From Lotus japonicus (Eukaryota; Streptophyta; Magnoliopsida; Fabales; Fabaceae), in NCBI RefSeq assembly GCF_012489685.1, contig NC_080046.1:43611176-43675175 (forward strand): a DNA stretch of 64,000 nucleotides. The letters are read 5' to 3'. The notes below the pieces were generated by a model. That model worked only from the letters and a program-made list of their open reading frames with translations, did no database searches and was not told the DNA's origin. The translations under genes and the position numbers were made by a program. Shown here piece by piece: positions 23,085 through 35,174 of this stretch (its first letter is position 1; every line of letters begins with the position of its first letter).

Positions 23085-24915
23085 TCAACCCTGCATAAGG
23101 GTGGACCAGTAAATCTCACTGCTCTGCGTCAAGGCTCTTTTCTCTTCATTGTGGAATCCAATTAACAAATCTTTGACAATCAACATCCTCTTGACACTGT
23201 AATCCAACTGCACATACATGAAGTTAATGAAATTAGTGGTTTTATATGGGAACAAGCGTTAAAAAACTCATATTAGGAATGGTGGGGGGAAGAAATAAAT
23301 TGAGGTCACCTCGCATATCAGGAATGGATTAAAATTAGCTTCCATTCCATAAGCCATACAGCAGAGTTGACACTATGATTCACAAATGCATGTATATGAT
23401 TAAACACAATCCATAAAGATAAATAAATTGTGCTAAATGACATAACTTAAAATTAGTGGAGCAATGATTTGAATAAAGATGCACCTTGAGCTCCCATTCA
23501 TGATGTCGTCCTATTAATTTGAAACACAAACCACTAAAATGAGTATCATAGGTCTCATGAAAGCAAATAATTGACTTGAATGCATATACTACATACCACG
23601 AAAGAAGGTGGTAAAGCCCAGACAGAGGGGTTTGAGAGTCCATGTTGCAGATATGTAGTTTTCATTGTCATCAACGTGATCATCTAAAATTTTAACAAAT
23701 AGTCATGTATCTGGTGAAATACATATAGCTTAAAAACCGAGGAACAAAAAGACATTGAGAATAAAACTAACCTCAGCTGTGATTTGCATTTTTGGACAAA
23801 AGCAATGGAAGTCCAATCTTGTCAGCTTCCAGTTCCCCATCCTTAGAAGCACCTCACTGCAGATACAGATGCTGTTAAGCAACAACAATACAAGTTTCGA
23901 TCTCCAAACTGGAAATTAAGAGGAGTACATACTCAGGGTCCAGGTCAGGGTGGAAGACATAGCATGCTAGCATCATCTCAGACCTCAGTAGCAACATTTC
24001 TGGTGTAGGTGGGAAATTGCTCAAGATACCCTACACCAACTTCAAAAGATATAGCATTAGATTATTTTGAGCTTTGCTACACTGCATTTTTCACTGATAT
24101 TCAACTGATGACACACCTCAGGCAAGACGAAGCCACCGCCAGTTTCGGTACTTAGTGGTGTGAGAGGGGGTGGAGAGGCCGCGTCGATGTTGTCATTTCT
24201 TTGAGCCTTGGCATGCCTGCCACTTGTTTCTGGGCTATGAAATAGTTTTTTAACTGTCATAGATGCTTGCTCCTTTCGATATGCAGCAATGAGACCCTAT
24301 ATGTAAAATAGTGTATGGTATGGAAGGGTAACCATAAATAGTATGACGATGAAGGACGAAAAGACCATACCTGTGTAGGAGTTTTAGCTTGCAGATTCGG
24401 AGTGAAGTTATAACTTCCATCGGTGGGTGCAGCTCGTTTTACAGATGCATTAGGATCAGTGTTTACTCCGGTTGACGCAGACTTCACTACGTTAGCAACA
24501 GTTTCCTCCATATTGCACATACTCGACTGCAAGTCATCAATCCTAGTATTCATTTCCTTGTTTTGGACAAGAACATCATTGATCAGCCTTCCAAGAGCTT
24601 TAAACGCCATATTGATCTCTTTTACCTCCTTCTTGAAGTCAATGGATTCCATTTGGGGGTTATCGGGAACTGCCATAGTTTTTTTCCCTCTGCTACTTCA
24701 TATGAAAAGCAAAAATGAAAATAAATATTAGGAATTCCCAAATATAACACAAAATGGTCCATGAGGAAATGACTGTACACTTATTAAATGTACTCCAACA
24801 TGAGAGAGCATAGATGTGCTTACTCTGATGGCATTGACCTTCCTTCTCCATTTCCTCCGTCTCCCTCATTGGAACCCAGATGTTGAGGCTTTTCTCTCAT
24901 CGTCTGTTCACCCAT
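23085..24915 (-). pseudogene. Ulp1-protease-like gene 1, core deleted
   Basis: Readable exons: 24824-24915, 24371-24689, 24117-24296, 23933-24030, 23772-23856, 23597-23683, with matching phases, then a short piece near 23292-23370 and a last exon ending at TGA 23085. The first 200 residues contain a coiled coil (around the K-E-M-N-T-R motif). Exons of 98 and 85 bp match in length and sequence the corresponding exons of gene 2 (28140-30721). The exons that in gene 2 carry the catalytic His and Asp are absent. The piece holding the nucleophile position reads V-N-S-A-V-W (Ser, not Cys) and is frameshifted. This is a paralogue that has lost protease function; whether the N-terminal part is still made is unknown. 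Confidence 0.65.
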
Positions 24916-25264
24916 TTGGAACTAGTTCAGCGAATGAAGAAGGGAAGAAGTGAAGGAGTGAATTTGTTATATGTTGATTTGTAAACTATAATACCCTATC
25001 TAGCCTTGTGTTTAGGTTAAGTGTATAACAATGCCACTCATCATCATGACTAAAGTCTATTCTTTACTTTACGTGCAGATAGGAGGTGTTGTCAAATCAA
25101 ACACCTAAGTATTGATTTGATTTACTAGTTGAAACACAACATTAAGGTGGTAACTAAGTTTAGCACGGTAAATGGAAAATAGGTACAAAAAGAGTGGCAC
25201 TTGTATTCCAGCTGTCAAACACATACATTTTAAAAACGGGTTAAGACCACAAACATGGGGCCCA

Positions 25265-25765
25265 TTAAGCGAAAAACCGAACAAGGGTTAATGAAATTAC
25301 ACCGAGGATAAAACCAAGAAAAAGACCAACAAGCATTTCTGGACTACTGTTCACACGATCAGGCACTTCATCGGTGCCGGTTGTGTTGGCTGCCAAGGAA
25401 ACACCATCTTCTATCTCCAACAAATGGCCCACTTCTTCGACGGCATGCACTTCATCGGGCTCCAACAGGTGACCCATTTCTTCGATGACATGCACTTCAT
25501 CGGGCTCCAGCAAGTGCCCCTCATCTTCCTCGGCAACCACTTCTTCTGGGACGTTGTTTGGGTGTCCTACTTCTGCTCCGTTAAGGTCGTTGTTGTTCCA
25601 GTTGGCCATCTAAGCTGCATAAGCATCGTCTCTATTCCGGTAGGACTCGAAACTGTTACCAGGGAACCCATTGACTTGTCGATGACAGTCATTCCATGAA
25701 TTGTATATGCCGGGTTGACGTCCAACGAACACTACATAATACTTGCGAGCAGAAGAACCGGCCAT
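25265..25765 (-). pseudogene. Viroplasmin-like/transmembrane small protein, split by one stop
   Basis: ATG 25765 opens 51 codons matching the RNase H1 N-terminal / caulimovirus viroplasmin fold (Cauli_VI): Y-Y-V-V-F-V-G-R-x-P-G-I-Y, S-W, and V-N-G-F-P-G. An in-frame TAG at 25610-25612 follows. The same frame then continues from ATG 25609 for 114 residues. This part has three acidic repeats around the motif G-H-L-L-E-(P/I)-(D/E)-(E/D) and a C-terminal hydrophobic segment of about 20 residues (near 93-113) that could anchor a membrane protein by its tail. The continuous frame suggests one ancestral gene of about 166 aa with a nonsense mutation. Cauli_VI domains bind RNA:DNA or dsRNA in known proteins; its job in a MULE is unknown. 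Confidence 0.65.
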
Positions 25766-26760
25766 GGCGGCGAAGGCTAGCGACAGAACTTGGATAGATT
25801 ATTGGCTTCAAAGCTTGTTTATGAAACCATGTGAACTGCTTCAATTTGAAATGCGTGAATCGAGTTTTATCTATATTGCCACAACCAACTAAAAAACAAA
25901 AGTATTTAAGTTTCATTATTAGACCCTGTGAACCCATCAACTCCGGTGCAGAGAAAACAAATATTTTATTATTAAACAGGATATGCAAACCCTGCAATTG
26001 TTGGAAGAGGGACACGTGTATGTGTAGGGTTACTTTACTAGGTCTGCTTTATCTGGAAACACAGCGGACGAATGATTGACAACGATTACACAACTTTAAT
26101 AAAACGCGTTCCCTTCTAATGGAAGCTATTATGGATACTCATTCGGTTTTATAATGGGAAAATAATAGTAAATTAATGGTATATAAAACAATCATGGAGA
26201 TAATTTGTACAATGGTTACAACATTCAACACCCCATTTTTCACTTTTTACACTCCACATCATATGTTCTCTCTTCCATCTAATAGAGTTAATTTTTTTTA
26301 TTAGTAGTTTTTTTTTACATCAGAAAGATAAATTGCACCCGCTAGAAATCGATTCGTGGACCTTCCCCTACCCAACTCATATGTCCCCCAGCTCTTGCCA
26401 CTTGAGCTATTCTTAATAATTTATTTGAAATTTATTTTGGGTGATAAAAAGGTTAGTGTTGGGATTCATTTCACTAAAAAGATGTTTAGAGCTACTAATA
26501 AGAGTGTATTGGAGGCTAAATAAAAAATCTAGAAGGAAAAATATCGTTTTTTCTGTGTCCAAATCAAATAAACCAAGTCTCTATTTATAGACAAACAAAA
26601 ATGTTGAATTTTGGTGAAAAAAAAATAAAAAAAAAATAAAAAGAAAATTAATTTAATTTACAATGAAATAAATGACCGCAAATAATTAGGAAGAAATTCG
26701 AATCCTAACTATGAACATTCGAACTCTAACTATATTATATTAAGTGACCCTCACCACTTT
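25766..26760. other. MULE internal spacer with a SINE
   Basis: No gene recognised apart from the SINE at 26308. AT-rich. Confidence 0.4.
26308..26412 (-). mobile_element. tRNA-derived SINE, truncated
   Basis: On the minus strand it reads AGCTCAAGTGGCAAGAGC (Pol III A-box type), then a B-box-like GGTCCACGAATC, and ends in GATGT plus an A-run. This layout is typical of legume SINEs. Exact duplications were not found. Confidence 0.55.
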
Positions 26761-27411
26761 GAACCCTAAATATGAAGATTCGATCTCTGAAAGGCGCAAG
26801 ATATGAACTTGGAACCCTAACTATGAAGATTTGATCTCCTGAACGCGTAAGATATGAACTTTGAACTATAATTATGCATATTCTATCTCCTAAAGGCGTA
26901 AGATCACCACTTGGAACCCTAACTATGAAGATTCGATCTCTGAAATGCGTAAGATCACCACTTGGAACCCTAACTATGAAGATTCGATCTCTGAAGGCGT
27001 AAGATATGAACTTGGAACCCTAACTATGAAGATTCGATCTCTGAAAGGCGTAAGATCACCACTTTGAACCCTAACTATGAAGATTCGATCTCTGAAAGGC
27101 GTAAGATATGAACTTTGAACCCTAACTATGCAGATTCGATCTCCTGAAGGCGTAAGATCACCACTTTGAACCCTAACTATGAAGATTAGATCTCTGAAAG
27201 GCGTAAGATATGAACTTAGAACCCTAACTATGAAGATTCGATCTCTGAAATGCGTAAGATCACCACTTGGAACCCTAACTATGAAGATTCGATCTACTTA
27301 AGGCGTAAGATCACTAGTTGAAAACCCTAACTATGCAGATTCGATCTCCTGAAGGCGTAAGATCACCACTTTGAACCCTAACTATGAAGATTCGATCTCT
27401 GAAAGACGTAA
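26761..27411 (+). repeat. 51-bp tandem array, about 13 copies
   Basis: The unit begins GAACCCTAACTATGAAGATT and repeats every 51 bases (one copy 50, one 52). Two unit types differ at the end (GATATGAAC or GATCACCAC) and alternate in copies 5-10. Degenerate copies extend left to about 26690. No spacers or coding potential. Confidence 0.88.
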
Positions 27412-28139
27412 GACATAAATTACTAAAATATATCATAAATACACCACTAAATTTGGACAATATCATTATTATATATTAAAACAATAAAAAAATTTAAAAA
27501 TAAAATTAACATAAATTACATCAAATTTCGTATTTAATGTTAGTGCTTGCCTAAAAAAATAAAAAAATACATATTTGTAAGGTTTATAGAAAAATATGTA
27601 CTTCTTTAAAGGTTTGTTAAGTTTAAATATTTACTTTTGTAGAGCCTCAATATTATACAATTCAAAAAATTACTAAAAAATATATATTTCTATACATTCT
27701 ACGTATTTAATTTCATATTTAATACTCACATTAAAAAAAAACTTTTTTACGTAATTAGGTTCCACGTAATTACGAAACTAGATTATAGAAAAATAAATAT
27801 AACAAATTAGTCCATCACAAATGATTCATTACATAGTGGTGTCAATATTGACAACCAAATCCATGGAACACACAGAGTTCTGCAACACATTCACCACTGT
27901 GATTCACAAAAAGGTGACCCCAACCCCAACCATTACATATCTGGTTAAACTATACAATATATACTTCAAAATCATTATGCTGCGTACTGCATGTATATGA
28001 ACTTTTATATCAGCGAACTTGTATATCAACACACCAAAAAATTAATATCCAACCCCTGGTGAATTTTGCATTCATGTGCCCTTCTATGTTAGCAGTCCAT
28101 AAAATGTGATTCTCCAATATCTAAGGTAGACTTCAGACT
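27412..28139. other. AT-rich spacer after the tandem array
   Basis: No gene or element end recognised. Contains the 3' flank of the second Ulp1-like gene. Confidence 0.45.
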
Positions 28140-30721
28140 TCAGCGTTTAGGTAGTGTTTGCCAAAACACATTTGCCTTTTCGTCAACAGACCTTCGAATG
28201 GCATTATGCTCTCCACTTATCAAGCTAATCGCTGTCTTCATACGAACAGTATCGTCATCGATCTGTCAAACATGAATCAATTTCCTTGCAGGTTAATGAG
28301 TTAAATTATGTAGCGTACTGTTTAAATTACAGACCAAATTTGCAGGGACTCACCATGCCTTTCTGATTGGGTTGAAACCCAACCTCCATCTCTAACCAAC
28401 TAAGCACCCACAAAGCAGAATTATCACTGCACATTGCAAAGTGACATGTCTAAGTGTATAGATTACCAATCGAGCTGTAATGATTATTTCAAAATTACAT
28501 ATGAACATAGATGTTGCTAACCTCTTTCCAGTATTGGGAATTCCCCTTGCTTCCTTGAATTGCCATGATGGGTAATTAATGATTCCCTTAAAAAATCACT
28601 TGCATGATCCTTTGAGTTTGCCAGCATATCAAAAAGCACCTCACGCTGTTACAAATAAAATGAATGCCATAAGGTGGAGATCAAACATATATAGGCTAAG
28701 TGTTGTAGCTTAAGAGGGAGGGTTCATACCAGTGTATTAATTGTTCCATATCTTCCAGCGATGTCTTCAACATTCAGATGGGAATCAAATTGGTACACAA
28801 CATGTTGTTCTATGTTGATCACCATTAGGAACCAATGACAGACATCATTCATGATGGGAATGTAAACCTATTCAACACAAATCAATGTAAATAAATAAAT
28901 CCAACACTATGACTGCACAGGACAAATCAGATACAATAGGAGATGGTTGGAACTTACATATTTAAGTGTGTCATATGGCAATATCCAGGGTGTGGAATAT
29001 TTCAAACACAACTCATCACTAGTTTTACCGAGGCTGACATCCACCTGCCAAAGGTAAGTCAAATATCAGCATTGAGCAAACAATTAAAGTGACCCAAATA
29101 CAGTAATACCACAAACGTACCGCAAATGAAGGAGGTAAACACCAAACAGTCTCATCAAGCGAATCACTTTGGGAGTAAGTTATCTTCATGGTGATAAGTG
29201 TCATGATCTAAACAAAATTAAATTCTTCAGGAAAACAAAGATAAATATTGCAGTGATTAATGTACAGATAGGTTGCACAGATGATATAATCACCCATTCA
29301 GTGACGGGGCATCCAGACATTAAAGAGTCAAAGTCCTTTCTTGCTACAACTGTAGTACCCATTCGAAGCAATGGTTCCCTGGTTAAAGATACACAACATA
29401 TGAAACTGCAGCTGAACAGATACAATAGGTCCTTACGAAACTTTCCACCATTACCAAACAATCATTTGTACTCTACTTACTCAATATCTTTATCAGGATG
29501 GAATAAATATGCAGACATTTGCAGTTGAGACTTGGACAACAACATCTCAGGTTTAGGTCTGAATTTAGTCAGCACGCTCTGAAATTGAAAAAATATTAAT
29601 TTAGGAACTGCAACAATGTTTTGATTCCAAATTTAACAACTACAATAATACATACCTGTGGCAATATTTGTCCTGTTCGAATCCGAACGGATGACGTTTT
29701 AGTCTTCTGAGCTCCGCCCGAAGCTTTGGAGTTTTTTTCTTTAGTGGAAGGACCAACACTTGCATCAAGTTTACGGACCTTCGAAGATGTTGTTATGGAG
29801 GGTGGAGTTGGGAACGAGTTCTTCAGCGGTTGTGATTCTTCTTTCCTACGAAATGCTCCAATCGGTCCCTAACACAAAACACAAATATGTTTAAACACAC
29901 ATATTCATTATGAGGTCAATTCCATTCTTTAATAAATTAGATGGAAAATACCAGAGTTGAGCCAACAGTGTGCAAATTCCTTTGAAACCTAGGATTGATG
30001 GTGGGTTTTGGTTGCTCATTTTGTGAAGGGATACAATTACCCATTCCACCAGAGGGCTGTGCAGTAGGATAATTAGGACATTTTTCATCATCAGAAACAT
30101 CTGTATCAACATTTATGACATCATCTTGCAGAATCTTAAGTGCAGCCTTCTTATTTCCTGCTTTTTGGGTCTTACAAGTTCCCTTTACACTTCTATCAGT
30201 AGACAAGACATATTTTTTCCCTAGTCTTGAACTATCGCTAGCAATCATATACTTCTCCACCCTTTCAAGCTTATTGTTCATTTCAGTTTGTACATTCTGC
30301 ACCTGATTTACACGACTATCCAGATCCTACAAACCATTACAACAAACAGCCCCCAACACCAAACACAAAAAAAACTATAATACAATTATGGTACCATATT
30401 ACCTTGTACAAGCCCATCGCTTGATTTACGGTACTGGCTAGTGCTAGCAAAGCAACGTTAACACCCTTCACCTCGTTAGCTATTACACTAGCATTAAACT
30501 TTTCAGCAGCAACACTTCCCTCTTCCGTTTGTTTCTGGGTCTTGGTCACTAAGCTGCTGGACAAAGTATACATGTATTTCAACACAATACATATCTGAAT
30601 GATAATGGAATCACATACGCATAAGTCTCTCAAAATAATACCTTGGTGGACTTTCGTCCAACAGAGTGTTCATGCTTGCTTCTTCCAGTACTTTTTCTCC
30701 AAATTTGCCGGATCCCTCCAT
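28140..30721 (-). pseudogene. Ulp1-protease-like gene 2, twelve exons, one frameshift, Ser at the Cys site
   Basis: Exons on minus: 30642-30721, 30403-30553, 29952-30326, 29656-29868, 29481-29578, 29294-29378, 29121-29183, 28958-29044, 28730-28867, 28522-28645, 28354-28426, 28140-28262; about 535 aa. The N-terminal half has a coiled coil (near N-N-K-L-E-R-V) and basic linker. The C-terminal half has the Ulp1/C48 fold: catalytic His in C-H-W-F-L-M-V and Asp in Q-F-D-S-H (exon 28730-28867). The nucleophile segment reads S-D-N-S-A-L-W, with Ser where Cys is expected. All junctions keep phase except the 124-bp exon: its frame shifts at the A6 run 28590-28595, a likely one-base loss. Its start faces the right TIR. 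Known relatives are the KI proteins of MULEs. It is probably not an active cysteine protease. Confidence 0.72.
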
Positions 30722-31410
30722 GGTTTCAACCACAGTAATGAAATAGAACGGTGGATCCAACTAGTATCCAAGGTGAAATGCGATTCTCGATGAAACCATG
30801 ACAGACAAGTTGGAACCAAGGCAATAGTTGGGGACCACTGTACAACTTTAACTTGTTTATATTTATATAATAACAAAATTTAATTATCGAGATACAAAAA
30901 ATTCAAAATAACTACTTACTTCAGTAATTAAACGCAGTCCAACCCAATTACGGAGATGGATCCTCAGGCATGCCTTTCATCACAAATTCTTCAACAGGGA
31001 AGGCATGTTTCCTTCTTCAAAACTACCATTAGTAGCGAAGACAGGGCAAAGAACTTTCAGTGACACCCAAAATCGAGTACCGTGAAGAGAACCCCAAATT
31101 GTAAGACAAACTCAATTTTCCTACGAATTGTACAATGGGGGAAAGGAAAGGCATGAGGTGGGGAAACCCACTGTAACAAAAGTATTGGCTCCAAGAAAAA
31201 TTAGGATTTTTCAAACAAACCTATTCAAAACAACTAGATCTGAATCGCACAAAAGGAAAATGAATTGAACATGGTCTCAATGAAGAAGCTCCTATCAACT
31301 TCAATCTATCATGCCTATCATACAACACAGATGAATCCTAATCTGGACGGACAAAGCCGATGAGGTTTGGGGGTAAAAGCGACCAACGGAACGATTTCAA
31401 TGAGGGTATT

Positions 31411-31546
31411 TACGAGATTGAAAGGGGGAAAATTGAATGAGGGTAGTTTTGAGATTGAACATATTGTGGGCCCATAACTTAGTAATAAACCATTTACTGT
31501 AACTTATTTTTAAAATGGATCTACTGTTTGGAATTACAGGTTGGTG
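31411..31546 (-). repeat. MULE right terminal inverted repeat
   Basis: Inverted partner of 19173-19308; about 97% identical by eye. Confidence 0.9.
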
Positions 31547-34358
31547 CCATGTACGTACCTTCCTTTTTCTTGTTACGAATATTGTCTGAACCAAGAAAAT
31601 AAAAATTCCTTTGCAACGAAGAAAAATGGGGTTAGCTAGGTTGCTTCATGTGATTAAGTACTCACAAAGTAATATCCACAAAGAAATTTTCACGTAGCTT
31701 GCAATTACAGTGAATCAGTGATCATGTCATGTGCATGTCCCGCTAATCTGCATGCACACCCTCAGCAATTGGATCAATCATGTGAATTGTCGATTCAACT
31801 TTTTACTGAACAAAGGGAAAAGAGGAAAGGGACAAGAAGTCACAAGGCAAATTACAGGTTTGGGGCACATGCATTTTCATCATGGGATTGGGTTGGGTGC
31901 AAGTGTGCAACACAATGCAGCATTGCATACCTTGTGATTGGCCAAACCACCAAGGACCACAATAGCATATGTGTCAACCTAATATGCATTGAATGAATTG
32001 AAGTTAGTCAATAATCTCCTGGACCTTCATCCCATTATTTTTTTCATATCATTAAAGATAGTCGGATATACAAATAGTGTAAGCATTCAATAGATATTAT
32101 ATTTTCTCTCTATTTATCTCATTTAGCAAATATTACATTTAGGATTAATGGTATTAGTCCCTGAATTTGCAAGCGAGTTTGACTTTAGTCATTTCACGAA
32201 AAAATGACGTTTAGTGATGATAAAAAACAACCAGTACTTATATATAACAATGGTTGTCACTCTAAGGATTTACCATGCGAGTACCCTTTGGATCTCGACA
32301 TTTGCTATTATTGCTGATATCACCAAAGGCACGTTATGATTTATCTCAAAACTCTATTCTCTTCTTGATTGAATATGATGGTTGCAAACTTTTTCGAACG
32401 TTGAGTTTGGTAAATAGATTTTACCAACACGTTCTTGTACTTCTTCTGTGCCTTTCTCAAGCATCCTCCTCCAAAAAATTTGACAATAATGAAGAATTCA
32501 CATTCCAAGAGTTCTGTTGAGGAATTTTCGCCAAATCCTCGTCAATAGCTAGACGTTCCTTCCTCTGCTCCTGGTCGTCAACAATGTTATTATCTTCAAA
32601 TGATTGTTGAAATTTTAGTGAATCGTTGAATTAACCGGATGAAGAGCTAATTCCAACTATTGATCGTCTTATATGGTAAAGATTTAAACCATAACCAAGC
32701 TTTCCCGCTAATTGGTTGGATGCTTTGATGAAGATTTATCTGTGTGCTCAACAGGATCTTCTTCGCTGAAGAAGTGTTCGATATTGAATTTCTTAAACTA
32801 GTTTGTCGACAAAGGTATACTTTGTATCTCATCCTAGAGAGGGAATATGGTGTCAAATTGTGAACAATATGATAAAGGACGTTCTCCATCACCTCATTAA
32901 AGTATTCATAGAAACGCTTTTAACTTTCCATTTTGGTTAATGATGTTGCTTTCATCAATTCCAAAAACAGGAGAATAGTCATTTTTCTCCCACAGGGGAC
33001 AACAAGTGTTCTTCTTGAAATGAGATTTGCTTAGACGTCCTTGTTGCCAGTGGTGGTGCAAGGCCGTGAAAGGCTTAACTTGCATGGCGAGGTTGCGTTG
33101 ACACGACGGGGTGTATACATGTAGAAGACGTACACTCTGATGCTCAAGTGAGTGTGTGAGCAAATAGAGAATATAGAGTCTAAGAAGAACTCTGAGTTTT
33201 CTATAATGAGCAATGTGTCTATAAATGAATGACACACTTGTATTTATAGGTTCGAAGTATGTCGTAACCATATCCACAAGACATTAGGAAGCCTTATAGA
33301 AAAGCAGCCTTGTAGTAAGGCTTCCAAGAACACAGTTGTTTATGGGAAACCTTGTATAAGTGTATCGCCATGCGGCCAATTGGCCTTAGCTATGACAACT
33401 TGATGTTTCTTAAGTAAGTTATCTCGTCCATCTCTATCGTAATCATTTAATTGTGAATCTTTTTAGGTTGGTTGAGATGCTATTAGGTATTTTAAGCCGG
33501 TCATAACAAAGAGATAGAGGAAAAAAATGTCTCATAATGTGTATACACTATTTTGTGGTACACATATCATTGTTATTTGGATGGGAGAGAAGTAACGAGT
33601 GTAGAAATGAGTAGAAAAAAATAGAAGAAGGAAAAATAAAATATATCTATGATCACTTAGATAGAAAACTACTATATAATTAAAATTAAGGGAATAAATG
33701 AAGCTTCTTTCCTGAAAAAGACTATATTGCACGACACTAATTTCATCTCAGTTTTTCTCAAAATCGTGCTTTAAATTTGTCGTGTGACTAAAGAGTTCTC
33801 TTTTTTCATTGCTCATTTATTTAAATGAAAAAAGAGGTGTTAGATGGCACAACAAAACCATAGCACCAAATCCACAAAATAACACATGCCTGATTATAAT
33901 TGGCAGACTTTATGCAGAAGAAAAGTGTGACGAATCAAAGGCTAGGAAAGACAGTTTAGTCTCGTACCAAGAATCATTCTCAATGGAAAATTATGTGATG
34001 GAATATAACTAATATAATCAAGTATTGTTGATACTCATAGAAGGCAGGTCACCGCTAATATCCGGGACCAGGTCTCTGTGGAACTTCTGCCACACAGGCA
34101 CCTATCAATGGCCGAAATAACTAATTCTAAGTAGACAGCGTTCAGCATAATAGTACTATATTGCCCGTTTCATGCTTAATTTGTAGGACAAATACACTAG
34201 AAGCTTTTATACACTAGAAGCTTTTCTTCCTTTTTCACAGTTGGACAACAGTAGTTGTTATTTATAACTACTGAATTTGAAAACATATTTATCAACTTGA
34301 AGAAATAAATGAAAAACTAATCAAGTCTGTGTTTGGATATGAAAATATCTCCATTACT
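31547..34358. other. Intergenic; possible old LTR piece near 33.0-33.3 kb
   Basis: No gene supported. On minus, a CCTATAAATAC box at about 33240-33250 is followed by leader-like sequence to about 33030, resembling the R/U5 part of a gypsy LTR. There is no clear end or duplication. Confidence 0.3.
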
Positions 34359-34366
34359 ATATTAAT

Positions 34367-34849
34367 CAAGTCTGTCTTTGAGGAGGAGGATGCTGCATTG
34401 CTGCTACTTTTGGTGATGATCTCGCTCTTGATTTTTCCCCTCTGAGGCCCCGTCTGTGTGGTCGGCCTAAGAAATTTAAAGAGGCTAAGATCAACGTGGG
34501 GGGGTCTCGGCGGTCTAGGGGTCGTCCGCGTAAATCTGAGAGCCTGATGATCGCATCTGTGCCAGCACCGCCTAGTCCTCCTGCTCTTTCGGGTCCTTAT
34601 TTCACGCGAGCAAAGAAGGCTTGGTGTCTTGCTCAGTTTCCAGGCATGACTTTCCCCGGTAGTGATGAAGACGCCATTAAAGGGTTGGCCGAAGTACTTA
34701 AAGAGAATTTTCCTCTTAGGTGCTAGGCTGGTTGTGTTTTTAGCTTGGGTGGTTGTTCTCTCCATTGGTTGTCTTGGTGTTTTTCCCCTTCTTTGTGGGT
34801 TGTTTTCCCTTTCATCTAATGAATAAAATCTCTTTTGCTCTAAAAAAAA
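34367..34849 (+). mobile_element. Truncated retro-insertion with AT-hook ORF
   Basis: Flanked by ATATTAAT at 34359-34366 and 34850-34857 and ending in an A-run after an AATAAA, so it arose by reverse transcription. Its first 340 bases are open, ending at a stop at 34725. They encode basic sequence with two AT-hook-like motifs (G-R-P-K-K and R-G-R-P-R-K). It could be the tail of a LINE-family ORF or a processed host mRNA; the source gene is not recognised. Confidence 0.55.
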
Positions 34850-34890
34850 ATATTAATTGGATGTCAGAATTCACTTTCCTCAAATAATTA

Positions 34891-35171
34891 GGCCCAGTTT
34901 GGAAGAGCTTATTTGAGCTTATCTGACAGCATAAGCTCTTATGCCAGTGTTTGGGAGAGCTTATGCAAACAGCTTATGGTCTGCCATAAGCTATTTTCAG
35001 CTTATTTTCATAAGCTACTCAGGATAGCTTATGAAAAACAGCTTATGCTTATACACAGCTTATTTTTAATTTATTTCAATAAATTTTTAAAAATAGCTTA
35101 TGAATAAGCGCTTATGTCATAAGCGCTTATGACCATAAGCGCTTAATTAAGCTGTTTATCCAAACGGGGCC
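34891..35171. mobile_element. Tourist-type MITE (PIF/Harbinger)
   Basis: Ends GGCCCAGTTTGG and, reversed, GGCCCCGTTTGG, with TTA duplications at 34888-34890 and 35172-35174. The interior repeats CAGCTTAT/ATAAGCGCTTAT motifs. Confidence 0.82.
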
Positions 35172-35174
35172 TTA

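Larger units (their letters stand above)
19173..31546. mobile_element. 12.4-kb multi-gene Mutator-like element (MULE)
   Basis: Terminal inverted repeats of 136 bp (19173-19308 and 31411-31546) differ at four positions by eye. Inside are, left to right: an apparently intact FAR1/MULE transposase on plus; a degenerate Ulp1-like gene, a viroplasmin-like/transmembrane gene broken by one stop, and a second Ulp1-like gene, all on minus; plus a SINE and a 51-bp tandem array. Outer genes point inward from each TIR, as mudrA and mudrB do in maize MuDR. Ulp1-like (KI) genes are known in some Arabidopsis and melon MULEs. No 9-bp target duplication could be identified. Confidence 0.85.

Noticed and set aside
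26761..27411. CRISPR-like array
   Set aside because: Units follow each other without unique spacers, in a plant nuclear context: a tandem satellite.
19150..31570. Target-site duplication of the large MULE
   Set aside because: Flanks ...ACTTGATCC and CCATGTACG... share only short GTAC matches; no convincing 9-bp duplication.
32647..33277. Minus-strand frames as a host gene
   Set aside because: No family resemblance; the TATA-like box and leader look more like an LTR remnant.
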